Shown one piece after another: positions 9,452 through 21,979 of a stretch of 64,000 bases of DNA (the first letter of the stretch is position 1; each line of letters begins with the position of its first letter). This DNA comes from Puffinus mauretanicus (Eukaryota > Chordata > Aves > Procellariiformes > Procellariidae): assembly GCA_023333565.1 (NCBI GenBank), contig JAJKFH010001315.1, forward strand, positions 2,270,501-2,334,500. The letters are read 5' to 3'. A model generated the notes under the pieces. It was given only the letters and a program-made list of their open reading frames with translations. It had not been told where the DNA came from and ran no database searches. The translations under genes and the position numbers were made by a program.

Positions 9452-12400
9452 TTTTCTATAAAAGAGGTAGAGAGGGAGCTCTGCTTTTTGCTCTTGTGGA
9501 AGGAGGGCATACATCTGCAAAGCTAGAAGGCTTTACTACAAGCACTCACAAAACCTTGCATTGCTGTTTCTGAAAGCTGTGGCGTCCTAGGTGAGCTCTC
9601 TGTCCTGAGTTTGTTCAGTTTGCTAGATATGTCTATATAAAGAAAGAGGTAGTGTAAGCAGGTGCTCTTAATGTTCTATCTGGTTATTAGAGTTCTTTTC
9701 CGCAGTAAATTGGTTTATTGGGTTGTTTTAGTTTGCTTTCTTCACAATAGAGCATAATGGCATCTGTTTCTTTTATTACTCTTTATTTATTAGAAATATA
9801 TGTGAAAGTAGGGTTTCTTCAAAGTCTTGAAGCATTTCAAAGTAATTTGGAACTGAACTTATACAAAGAAATGCTCCTCTGATTTTAAATGTGAAGCCAA
9901 TAGTACTTGTACCAGTATGTGTTGTGGTGGTGAAGTTCAACACAACTCATAATCAAACACAGGGGAAATTTGTCTTTGATATTATGCGGAGATTTTCCAG
10001 CATAAAGGCCAGTGGCAGATGGAGTTTGGTGACTAATAGCCTTTGAAAATTTCCTTTCTTTTGTTTATGAGCTTAAAAATTGTGCATGTAATACTAGTTG
10101 GAAAAAGAATTTGTTTTGTTCATGTGAGTTCTGAATACTTCCAAGAAAACTTGTGGTTTGTACTCTTATTTTTGTCCAGCTTCCAGCAGATACAGATGGA
10201 TCTCTCTTTTATGACTGGAAATTAAGGCCCAGGCCGCTAATTCTAGCCATGCTAAAATCCCTGTGAGACCTGAAGTAGAATTCCTGAAGGGGAACTAGTG
10301 CCCTAAAATGCTGATCCTAACCAACTGGATGTTTTGTGAAGTTAGTTTGGTAGTGCACAGCATCCTCCACCCATTTCTTTTTCATCTCTTTTGGTCTGGG
10401 TGGGTTATGACAAGACTACGTGGGGCACGATATGTAAACTCTAGAGAGACGTAAGTGTAGCCAGATTTCCTTGTGCCAGTGTCACAGGAGGGCAGTTTTC
10501 CTGGCTCCTTGTGTTGAACCATCCATTAAAAAAAAAACCAACAAACAAAACGGATAGAGGAAGATTCAAGGATGTGGGTGACAGTCTATAGAAAACAGTG
10601 CTGGGAACCTTTGAGGTTACCTCAGCTTGCCCGTTTTGGTTTGTGTGCCGTGAATCCATTGGACGCTTGAGATAATTATGCCCTCCTTACCATGACTTGT
10701 GCCAAATTGGTATCTCTCAAAGATCAAATGACTTCCTCTCAAGGAAATTTTTCCAGTTGTGGAACTTCTTCCTGTCTAGAAGGCAACGGAGAGCTTATCC
10801 AGTTATCTGGAAGGACATATTATTGATGTGGTGGTGCTATTTTATGCTAGTGGCAACTATAGCAGTATGTGATTAGTCTGTTGCTCAAGTATTACGTGAA
10901 GGTTTCTTAAGTTGAGAAGTAAGTGGAGAAGAGGGCTGCAGTTACCATTAGCTTTTATACAAGACTGAATAAAGATGTACCTAAAGAATATGCAGTTCCA
11001 GCCCCCTGCTGTCAATGGACAGATGTTAATTACCATTTTCTACAACACTGAGTTCTGTACCCTTTCCTGCTGGCCAAAAAAAGGCACTGGCATCAAGGAT
11101 GTGCTATCTCTGGTACCTGTTTTTGAATCTAAGTGCTGAGAAGCCTGTCTGGCACTGTATTATGTAATATGCTGTTCCAGACTACAGTCCACACAATGTG
11201 TATGTTGTACTAAAGATCCTTCAAAGCATATGTGTGGGTTTTCTTCTTAAATATCACCTACAGGTATACGCTATATCTGGAGCCATGCTTCTATGTCAGG
11301 ACATAGAACAGAGCCATGCTGTACAATACCATGTTGTTTTCTGCATGACAGTATTGGGTCGCTCTTGCTACCCAGCATGTGATTGAGCTGATTGCTTGAT
11401 TAGAGATCAGAAGGGGATTTTTGGCAAGGGTGTAATAGCAGAAATTTGAAGAAAGTTTGCCTTTTTGAGACTTAGCTTTAGGTGGACTCTAACTGTACTT
11501 TATCTGTCTTTTTGGACCTTGTTCTGTCTGCATTTACCTAACAACAACAAAAAACTTTTGTGATGTCCTCTATTCTGAGTCAGTCAATGTAGTACAAGGG
11601 AGTCTCCGTCTGCTGTTGCCCATATATAGAATTTATGGTCACATTGACATACAATTATAGAGTGCTAATGAATTGAGTGATGATTAAGAGAGATGTGGCT
11701 GCAAAGAGGAGGCAGACCAAAATTAATGGTTATTTCTTAACTCTGCATACCCTTTCTATTCCCCACTCTGGTTTGTGAGTGGTTCCATTTGGACTGATGT
11801 TTTTAATGCTTACAGCCCAAAGGTGTTTTTTTGTTTTTTATTTTTTTTTCTCCTTAAGGAAGAAAATTGGTTCCTTATGTTCTGTACATTAAGTTTCCTT
11901 AACATTTTTTCAACATGCATAAAATTACAGATCTCTAGAGAGAATGAAATACCACATTGCACATTGTAATACCGCACCCAATCGCTTGCTTCTCCTCTCT
12001 GCTGCCAAACCTTCCAGAAGTCATAACATGGCATTAATACATTTATGGGCACTGGTTTTCCATGCTTGATGCAAAGTAAAAATATAACTGAGTAACCAGG
12101 CATAAAAATAAGTGATGTCAGTTTGTGGTGGATAAATACAATTCTGGAGAATAAAAACATACCTTTGCCTTGAATCTGCTGTCTACAAAGAGTCAGAGTG
12201 GAGGGGAGATTTGGTGTGTGAGGACTAATTTTAACAGTGCCATCCCGTGTGTGACTACGGAACTACACTGTAGATTATAGATAGTGAACTTGAGAGAATC
12301 GAAAAGTTGACATCAAATTTGAGAGTTGAAGCAGATTTTATGAGGATAGTAAATGGTACCTAATATAAACCAAAAGATAGAAAAAGATGTTATTCCTAGG

Positions 12401-12590
12401 TCATCACTCTGTACTGTAAACTTGAAGCATAATACTGTGTTTGGATATATGAATGTTTGCAAACCAATGAGAAAGAACATCAGGTTTATGGACTATTGTG
12501 TATTTTTCACTTTTCGCTCAACTTGTATTGTTAAATCAAAATGCCTTTTCTGAGTGCCAGTTGTGGAGCAGATTACACAAATAATCTCTT

Positions 12591-12601
12591 CCCCCCCCCC
12601 C
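12591..12601. repeat. Poly-C run
   Basis: Eleven consecutive C. No other structure is attached. Confidence 0.8.
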
Positions 12602-12782
12602 TTTCCATTGCTGTGGCATAGAAGCACCATGGTGTGTTGTACGGTTTGCTCTCTCCCTGACAAGCTGTTCCCAAGGAAGGAGGGACATGGAGCTTGTCTG
12701 CAGCTACACCTCTGAGATGAGGTGCTCAGCATATTAAAATGATGTTGCTGTGCTTTGTGGCTCAGCGAGACGGATCCCAGCT

Positions 12783-13080
12783 CTGCTCTAAGTCGTTTAC
12801 TCTATCCTTGCACCCTACTATGTTATTCATACTGTTTTTTCCACTCCCATTTTCAAATTTTTCTTTCTAACCTTTTCCTTTCCTCAAGCTCTCTCTCCAG
12901 TCCTGCTAACCTCTCATATCCTGCACGTATCTCTTGCTGGCAATCCTGAGCATCACAGTCTTGCTCTTCTTCTCTCTTACCCTCCAGGACTTTGCTTTTT
13001 CTTGTTGTGTCTATTCTGGTTTTCCCCTTTGCTCATCCCTTCCTTCTCTTACTTTCTCTCTCCACCTTCTCTTTGCATGG
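12783..13080 (+). repeat. Pyrimidine-rich tract of about 300 bp
   Basis: The plus strand is strongly biased to C and T throughout, with words such as CTTTCTCTCTCCACC and TTCCTTCTCTTAC. Two short ORFs here (12755-12949 and 12934-13143) encode Ser/Leu/Phe-rich peptides, as such composition forces, and are not called genes. Long polypyrimidine tracts can adopt triplex structures or serve as PTB-type binding sites if transcribed. Confidence 0.55.
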
Positions 13081-16000
13081 ACGATGTCAAGTCAACTAGC
13101 TGGGAGTATACATGGAACATTTGAGAAAACCAGAATAACGTAGAGGAAGGTAAGGGAAAGAAGTCTCTAGATGGTTGTTTAAAAAGAGACTTGTGTTTCC
13201 AGTACTTGGCGGGGAGGAGGGAGGAGATTAAAAAAAAAAGGACACAAAAAAAAAGATGGGGGGAGTAAAGTATTGAGAACTCTGTTCTGGTGAGCTCCTG
13301 TTCATTTTGAATCCTGTCAGCAGGGGACCTTGCTACAATAACAAGAAGTCGTTAGCTGCCTTGTTTTATATCCATTGAATATGACACAATTTTTACAGGA
13401 AAATCTGTTGTGACTTCTCCCTTCTCCCCCCCTCTGCCCTTGCCACAAAACAATTTGGAGAAGGGATGGGACACCAAATATTTAAGAAGCCATGTCAAAG
13501 GTCCTTTTTTGTTCTTTTCATCAACTTTCTCCCTGTCCTCTTGCCAGCATGTGCAGTAAGTTCCTGTCCCTGAGAGTTTGCACCAAAACCACAGTTTGAA
13601 CCAGGCTGTACATAATGGGCGTCTCTGTTAGTTCCCGCCAACTGAAGCTCCCAGCAGTAGATGGAAAATTAGACATACACCACTGCACAATAAATCTTAT
13701 TGTAATTCACCCAGCTAGCATCACCGCGAACAGGCCTTGAAAAATGTGTCGTGTGTGCTTGAAATCATACTTGTGCTCCTGCCATTAAAGAACGAAAAAA
13801 AAAACCCTCGTAAAAAAAGTTTCATTTACTTTTTTGTTATAAAATACTTTTTACTGGTGCCAGCTGGAAGGAAAATGACCCAGTTAGATCTCAAAATTAT
13901 GATGTAGCTTTAAGTGCTATGTTTAGATTAACTGCCAAAATGTTAGTATAAAGTGGTAGGTGTTTGTGCTGCAGATAATAACTAATGTACTGTTGGTCAA
14001 GATAGGCCACTGTTCTGTTATTATTGTATGGATCTTATGACTAAACATTGGAGCAAGCCTAGTGGAACAACAATATTTTACTGTGCCTGGAATACTAGCT
14101 TGTCAGAACTTAATTGGGGTGCCAAAAATCTAATGAATCAGATGGGGAAGATGTCTTTTTTTTTTTCTGTGTGCTGATATTTCTGATTTGTATTCCTTTC
14201 TGAAGTGAACTGTATTTGTCTTCCGTATTTCCTGGCGAGTATTGTCTCAAGTACAATCAGACCCCTCTGATTATCAAAGATTATGGTCTTCCAAAGACAG
14301 TGAAAATGTTTTGGGTGTTTTTTTTTCCCCCTGTGCTTGTGAGACTGGGTTAAATGTGTTGTATATTTTAAAGGACCTGGCTTACAAGGAAAAATCAAGG
14401 TTAAAAGCACTTCAGAACTCAAGTTGTGCTGATGTGTATGACCTTTGGGCCCAGAATTAGCTATTTTTACTCTGTTGATATAAAACATTAACCTCAGTCA
14501 AATGCTTCTTGCAAGAAATGAAAACAAAACTGTGATGTTTAAATACACAATCTAGCTGTACCTACACCAGCCGCCATGAAAAAGTCAACATTTGCTAACA
14601 GACACCACATGGTGGATTCTGTGGTACTGCAGCTATTTCTTTGAATAGGAGGGGCAGTACCTGTGGGAGAGGAAACATCTGAAATATCTTGAATCTACAT
14701 GAGCTTCTAACCAATCTTTTGTTGTCATCAGTCCATGCTTCTGATTTTCCCAACTCCCTTCTCTCCCCTGTTCTGCTGTATCCCAGGCAATAACCATGAC
14801 TAGATATTGTTCAGTAATATTAGGTACCTGTCTTCTTGCCCCTGCTCATGACTCCTGTGTTGCTGCTGTATAGAAAGATTTGGTAACTTACACCAGCTGC
14901 AATAATGACCATTGTATTGGATTTTTTTTTTTTTTTAATGAGGGAGAGATTAGGTTGAACCAAAACAGGAAATACTTGTACGTGTTTCTTGGTCCAGTTC
15001 TGTCTCAGAACTGAGCTGATCTCAGAGTTGCATTTGGTCTTGCTTTTCATAGCTGTTAGGGCTTCTAAATACAAGTTGGGACTATTTTCAGAAAAGGGGA
15101 GTTCAGAATAACCTCTAACTCTTGACTAGTCCTATGCTAATGAATAGAAATGCCATCTTCACCTTGCCACCTTCACCAGATTTCCAGGGGACATGTAAAT
15201 AGCAATGCTGGCTAGCAACTTGCTGAAAATTGGTACGTTTTCCAAAGCTTCATCTTGGACATCATTTTAAAGGAAAACAATATTACCAACAGCATAAATT
15301 TTATATTCAGAATGTACATTAAACTTGCATTGTTTTTCCAAAATTAACTTTCAAATTATTTTTCTGTTGTCTTTGTAAAATCCAGTACAAAAGTTCTGCA
15401 GCTATGGTACACAACTGAGAGAGGTGATTGATGGGTTAATATTTATGCTTTACTTCAACTGAAGTTAATAAGATACATGCTGTTTTAATGTCTGTGGTTT
15501 CAGGAATGGATAGGGAATAACTGGTGAATAGTCAAATAGGGGAAGTAGTGTACTTCAAATAATGCTATTACATTGATCTTTCTACAGTAATGTTTTCCTT
15601 AACATTCAGAATGACCAAAAATTTATGCAAAATCTTCTGGCTGCCGAATTAAAAGAACAGTGGAATTCTTCCCAGAGTCATATTACTGTATATTTGGAAG
15701 AAGGACATATGAATACAGCATGGTGTAAAATGGATATAAGTAAAAATACAGGTTAAAACTCCTTCACATCTATATTCATATTCAGGACGTCTGTCCCGTG
15801 GACTGCTTTGTTTTGTGGGAATACTAAGTTTTGAGTCTTCTGAATGGAAATGCTGTAGACAGTGGTGTTTTGAATTCACTAAGACCTATAATATTTATCT
15901 AATGTGTTTTCCTAATCCACTCAATATAATGTTAAATACACTTCAAGTTTTATTGTAAGTTCTCCTGCTTAAATTCACAGAATGAGGACTTAACATCTTA

Positions 16001-18150
16001 GCCTTTACCGTACCAGGAAGTGATCAGTGGAATGCTTTAGAAAGTGAGCACTGTTTATTTTAATTTGCTACTCTAATTAGTGTGTTAAATAAGAAAATAC
16101 TTTTAATTAAAATATAGATGCTAAAAATATGACATTACTCTTTTTCAGACTAAGATGTTTAAAATAGCACTTTGGAAATATAAAAGTTTCTACTACTTTT
16201 TCTGAAAGATGTGGCAGAAATATTTGCATACATGTACAGCAATGAGCAACAGGGACAGTACCACCCAGCTGGCACAGGGGACTGAATGGTTAGAGTAAAA
16301 TGATGTAAGGATACTGAAGCTTTTTTCTACAGAGGTTTATAGCAGAAGAGGACCTGATGAATAGACCAACACAGGATTTCTAAATACACCTTTGAACTAC
16401 TTCCAGAAACATGACAGAATGTGAATCCCAGTCTAGCAAGCTGTGATAGAAAGGATGCAGTCTGAAAATTAACCTTTGGATTTTCAGGTTGGCTGCTGAA
16501 GTCCTGATTCCCAGACTGTGAAGCCTTGTATCCTCCTTGTTTCTACTGGCATCACTTCTCAGTAGTGGGTCTGAATTGGTGCTAACATACTTCTATCACT
16601 ATGCTGGGTTTTTAGGTACATGGTTTTAAGATGGGTGAAAAATGCAGCTTTTGTTCAGTCTTACCTGAGGGTTAACTTCTTAACTGAAAGATTGAGATTT
16701 TTTTTGTGTGTGTATGTGTGTTTATATTTGCTGTGTAGGAGCTATAAGATGAAACCTCAACAATCAAAGTTCAATGCTGTTTGGTATTTATTTGTTTTTC
16801 TTAGTAATGCGAACCTTTCTGGGGAATTAAAAAGATTAGATTTTGGATTTTTTTTTGTTGGGTGGGTTTGGGTTTGTGTTTTTTTTTTTTGACACAGGGC
16901 ATGTAAGTGGTAATCTCTGTACTTTATTTGTCTGACAATTGTTGTAGTTTGATACTGTATTTTTTTTAAGTGTTGCAGAAGTTTCCAGGCCAAAACCTTG
17001 ACTATTAATAGCTCTAGGTTTGTTAAGATGGGAATGGCATCCAGTCCTGCTGAGAAACAGCTGACTATCTGGGAGTTTGAGACATACCTATTTTTCTTTT
17101 CTGTAGTGAATGTGTAGTATCCAAAAGGAAGGGTGTGGATTAAGAATTATATGAGTACAGGTACTTCTGTTGGTAAGATTTATGCTCTGGTAAATGCCAC
17201 ATATTCTGCAAAACTCCCCCGTAGACAACACACAATGTTTCCATGAACTGCAGCAGACTTAGAATCTGTACCATAAATAACACCACTGTGAATTCATCTC
17301 ATGTGTTCACAGCATATAGGATGTCCATGGAAAGAAAAAAAAAAATCATTAAGGAAATACTATGTAGAGTGATAGCTACAGAAAGCTACAGCTATAACTG
17401 CATTTCTTTATAGTCTAGGGACAGAACATGTAGTTATATTCTACCAAGAGTGAAGTTACTTCCTAATTATGTCAAAGTTTGTCTTTATTTCTGGGCAGCA
17501 AAGCAGTCCAAGCCAAAACACTGTCTCTGAACAATCTTCAGCTTTAGGATTATTTAAAATCCAAACTTGGTTCATATCTGAAATGCGTCCAGATCCTAAC
17601 TGTATGGAGTTGAAACCTTTACTAATTCTTACGTTTATCTTGCTAGTATGTAAATTGTAATGATAATTTGCCTCAATTGCTGACATGCTTGCTGTCTTCA
17701 TATATTCCCCCTAATTTCCCTGGGATAATTAAATCATGTTTTGGATGGCCAATGATGCGATCTCCGGTGTCCTTAAAATTAAATACTGAAACTTGGATTT
17801 GGCTGTGTGCTGTGTACTCATGGATGATGAGTAAAGGGATGTTGTGGTCACAGTGACCAGTATTACTGATGGGGGCGCTGCTTGGTTTTGCACTGAAAGA
17901 AGCTGTCTATTGCCTGACTACTTCAACTACCGGGCAGTTGAAACTTTACAGCCTCAATCATACACTTTACAAAGCCACAAGGTTGCTGCCCGAACTGAAC
18001 ATTTTAATTGTTCTTTTACAGACCTAAGAGCCTGCTTTGAATCTCCTGCACTACATGTTTTACTTAAAAGACGTATACTGGGGATTCTGTTGGGTCCTAC
18101 CATTAGTTTCAGTTTTAGGTGGTGCATGTTGTCGTGAGTTGCATGCTGTG

Positions 18151-18256
18151 CTGATTAAGCTGCATACTTCACTAATCAAGCTGCAAAGTTAAGTAGGTGA
18201 AATTTAATACACTCTACTAATCAAGGTACATTCTTTGTTGAGCAAGCTGAATATTT
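18151..18256 (+). repeat. Imperfect spaced repeats with a TAATCAAGCTG core
   Basis: Four related units start at 18151 (CTGATTAAGCTGCATACTT), 18172 (CTAATCAAGCTGCAAAGTT), 18217 (CTAATCAAGGTACATTCTT) and 18238 (TTGAGCAAGCTGAATATTT). Spacings are 21, 45 and 21 bp. It may be a decayed minisatellite or an array of homeodomain-type sites. Confidence 0.55.
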
Positions 18257-18259
18257 TAA

Positions 18260-21200
18260 ATGTTTTTTATGTACTCTGGTAACTGGCTTGGAGGCCTCTT
18301 ATTGCCTACATACATGGCTAGCAAAAAGCCACCAGCAGCTATTCCATTACTGACAATGGAAGGAATGTGAGCTTTCACTTTGATACTTGTTCCAGTAGAG
18401 CTTAGGGAAGAAGTAATCAAAATTAGCCCTAGTGAGTAAATGACACTATTTCCCTTTGATAAGTCTCATTGGATTACACTGGAGCACATTCCTACCATAG
18501 CAGTTCCTACCAATAGCAAGGGTGCATATGACTTTTGTACCTCAATTTGGTCTGCAGGTTTCTCATAGAAGTAACTGATCTTTAAAGCCCTCCCATGATG
18601 ATTATTGTCCTCGTTCATATAATCTTAATTCAGTTTTAATTCTGAACTCTTTCTTCAGTGCACCTCAGTCACGTCTCTAAACTAATTGACAAAGGTAGAA
18701 GAATGGTAGTTTTGTCTCTTCGTCTCTTGCCAATAACAGACAGAACATAATGGGAAATATGTGAAGCCGTGGAGGAAAAAACAGTTGCTGGCGGAAGTTT
18801 GGTAGCAGCATTATTCAGTGCTAGGACTGAACAAGTTATACGGAGCCAGCGTAGCAAGAAACAATGCGTTCTAAATAGTTTAGCGAATAATGGTAAAGTG
18901 TGCAATTAAGGGGACTAAGATAACTTATTTTTTTTAAAGAGGGCAAAGTGAAGCATACAGGTAGGAAGTGAAGCTGAGGGTGGAAGACAGGGGAAGGAGA
19001 ACAAATACTGAAAACTCAAGTAATTCTACAAATTTCTACTCTGCATGCGCATGTGATAATAAGGGCCAGTAGATATCCTGTCTGTGTTGCAAGTTCGCAT
19101 GTTCTAGCCTTGGTGGCCTTCTGGGTCTAATCTAGGGGTAAATTCTTCCTCTGTTTGCAAAATGCTTATGGACTTGTTTGCATGTGTTGCAGGGAAGAAT
19201 TGATTCCTTTGGTCCAAGTCAAGCCTCTTTCTGCCATTTTGTTTGCTTTACTCTGTGGATTTTAACACAGGGACACCTGTGGTCAACAATGTGCAGTGAC
19301 ATCCTTCATGGATGAAAGATTTCAATCTGTGTGTTTCAGCAGCTTAAAAAATGGCATAAGAGGAATATTGGCTGTTTGAAAAAAATGCCTGTGATTGCTG
19401 CTTTCCATATGGAAACAAGGTTAGTAAAGTAAAATCCCCAGTCAAGAAAGGCTTTCTGAGCTATTAAAAAAAAAAAAACCTAACATTGGTGTGAAAACAG
19501 ACCTTCTCACAAGTAACTTCAGTGTAGAGTGCTATTAGACAGCAAGCAGCTGTATGGAAAGGTTGGGGGTTTAGTTTCAATTGTTTGGAAATGTCTTTTG
19601 CTTTGTTCAGTCTGCATGGAGTGCAACCCATTCAGCTTCAATTCACCAGCTTGTTTTATATCGTTATGTTTATGCCTGTTAGTTTTTGACTTATATCCTT
19701 TGCATCTAACCACTGGCATAGTTTGATCTTAAGGCCATTGGTAATTGAGCAAGTTGGTGACTTTTCTGGTTGCTCATTGTGGAGCAGTAAGAACTGTCTC
19801 AAATGGCATAGAATTGTCATACTCTTTGGCTCAGAGTGATTACTGATCTTCTTGTCATCTTTTATCTAATCTTTATCCTTTTGTTGAGGTATATGCAGGG
19901 AGAGATGAGGGGTATGTGATTGTAAGGAAGGTATAGCTACAGCTTCTAAATACTTAGTTAATGTCTGCTGTCAAACTGCTGACTTTCCAAGCTATCAACA
20001 TAACACTTTACATGCAGACAAAACATTGCAGTTTGTTTGTTAACTGAATTATTGAGATGTCCTCTAGCTTTACAGTGAATCAGTAAAATCTGTACTACAC
20101 TTAGTAAGAACAACCAAGTGCCATAAATTATTAAAACAGAATTGAACTTCTCAACAATAATAAACAGAATATAGTGCAATGCAGTGACTGTGGTGTGTTG
20201 GTTTTGTTTTTCTATTTTGCTTTGTTCACCCACTGATTTGCTCAAATTAGGATTCCATGTTAGTGAGAAATAATCAGTTCTACTGTAACTTTAAAATTTT
20301 GAGTGGTGACCAATGCCAAATGCAATGTGCTGCCAGCTCTGTAGAGCAGGGACTTCTTGTTGGGCATGTACAGCATAGGTGTACATGGTGTACACAATGG
20401 AGATAATCCAAAACTGAATTCTTGAATGTTCAACAGGTATTAGTACAAGTGATGAGCTGCATAAGAAAACTAGGCATAGATTTAACTTGCTCTTTCTCTT
20501 TTAGGCTTTCAAAGTAGGAATTTCTGTTGTGTGAATTTTTTTTTTAAAGGACCAAATGCCTATGGGAATTTTGTTTGAAAGTTGTTGGAAGTAAAGTTAG
20601 ATTCCTAGGATGCTTCACAAGTTTAAACTGCAAAGGATGAAAACGTCCATTGCGTACCACACAGTGTCAGTGTAAAGCCTTAAAGAGTAAGTAAATTCCA
20701 CAAGATGTAAATTCCACTCAGTAGTGTGCAAGTTGATTACGGCTCAACATTTACATAGGCTCTTTAATTAAGAGTAAAGGTCAATAGGTTAAATAAGTAA
20801 CTTAATCAGAAAATTATGCAGAAGTACCACAAATCAAACACATTACACAACCCTTAAGATCGATACGGTATGCAAATCGATCAGTAAAGTATATAGTGTA
20901 TGACTTCAAGTACTGCAACATGCAGCGGGATATTGCAAACATGATATAGAGTTCGTCTTAGTTGACAGCCTAACAATTATTTATTTACTTATTTATTTTT
21001 CAATCGCAGCTTTCCGTTGTCATGCCTAGTGTTTGATTCCCAGGTAACTGTTTTAGTTCATCTTGAGTGTCATACAAAACTATGAGCAAAGTTGGTGTTT
21101 GGATGAGTGAGTAAAGGAGAGGTTTCAAAGCATGCATGTTGTTGTATAATCATCAAGGTTGTGTAAGGAGCAGGGAAAGGCAACAAGACTTCTTTAACTA

Positions 21201-21885
21201 GTAAATTAGGCTGTAGGCCCTCTAGAATATCAAAGGAGCAGGGTCCAGATTCTCTTCTCTGCTGTGGTTTGCTTGGCACAAGGAAGGAGGAGGGGACTGA
21301 TTTATGGTTCCCTCCTTCTCCTAGTTCATCTGTGCCAGCCCTGACCAAACCATAGGATAGAGAACTGTTTTCTCCTATGAGAACTGGGGCGAGCCAAAGT
21401 GCAGTATGTTCCAACCACAAGCAATTCCCTATCCCCATTTATTTGACAGGACATGAGGAGTTAGGACCAGATGTTCAGCATATGGAGGTGGGTATAAGTC
21501 CTGGCACCTCTGTGGGCCTATGCCCAGATGCAGCCACCTTCCTTTTCTTTTGGGCTTACTTTGTGATTTGTTGGAGTCTTGTTCTGCAACAGGTGACTGT
21601 TGTATGTAAGAGCTCAGACTGCCAACTGCCATGTTGCAGGAGGAGGCCATTGCAACAGTTTTGGGGGCTGTTTGGGTTCAGAAAAACCTCTACTGTTCTC
21701 AAGGATTGTTAAGATTGGAAATGTGTTCCATAAGCACTAGCTTTTCAAACATTGGGAGCAATTTTTATCACCTGGTGGGATGCAGTAGGTTTTTAGTGCA
21801 TACCAATCCATTATAAAGTCAGAAATGCATTGAGGTCAGAAGTTCTGCACCTCTTCAGACTAGCAGGAAATGCAGGGATGCAGCA
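18260..21885 (+). other. Noncoding DNA, no gene seen
   Basis: AT-rich sequence with only chance-length ORFs. The distinctive item is a 7-bp inverted repeat flanking a POU octamer at 20858-20882. No mobile element was recognised. Confidence 0.5.
20858..20882. promoter_or_regulatory. Inverted repeat around a POU octamer
   Basis: GATCGAT (20858-20864) and ATCGATC (20876-20882) form a perfect inverted repeat with an 11-base spacer. A canonical octamer, ATGCAAAT, lies at 20870-20877, overlapping the right arm. Three CpGs within 25 bp are unusual in this AT-rich DNA. A binding-site role is inference. Confidence 0.4.
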
Positions 21886-21889
21886 CTTC

Positions 21890-21974
21890 GGGGGGAGGGG
21901 GGGGGGCGGGGAGAGGGAGGGAGGAAAAAACCAAAACAAAACCAAACACCACAAAACAAAACAAAAAAAAAACA
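21890..21974 (+). repeat. G-run tract followed by a CAAAA-type simple repeat
   Basis: A nearly pure G tract (21890-21924, broken by single A or C and by AGA) passes directly into an A/C-rich stretch with AAAACAAAACC-type units to 21974. The G part has far more than four runs of three G, so quadruplex potential on the plus strand is high. ORFs on both strands across it are low-complexity artefacts. Confidence 0.75.
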
Positions 21975-21979
21975 GGTAT

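Larger units (their letters stand above)
6840..18130 (+). other. Intron-like or intergenic DNA, no exon called
   Basis: About 11 kb without a CR1 tail, recognisable coding exon or RNA gene. Open frames are short and unsupported. Items seen inside are a CAGGTG E-box cluster (9204-9451), a C run (12591-12601), a 300-bp pyrimidine-rich tract (12783-13080) and T-rich runs near 14158, 14924 and 16850-16890. If the 6750 exon is real, this is its downstream intron. Confidence 0.5.
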
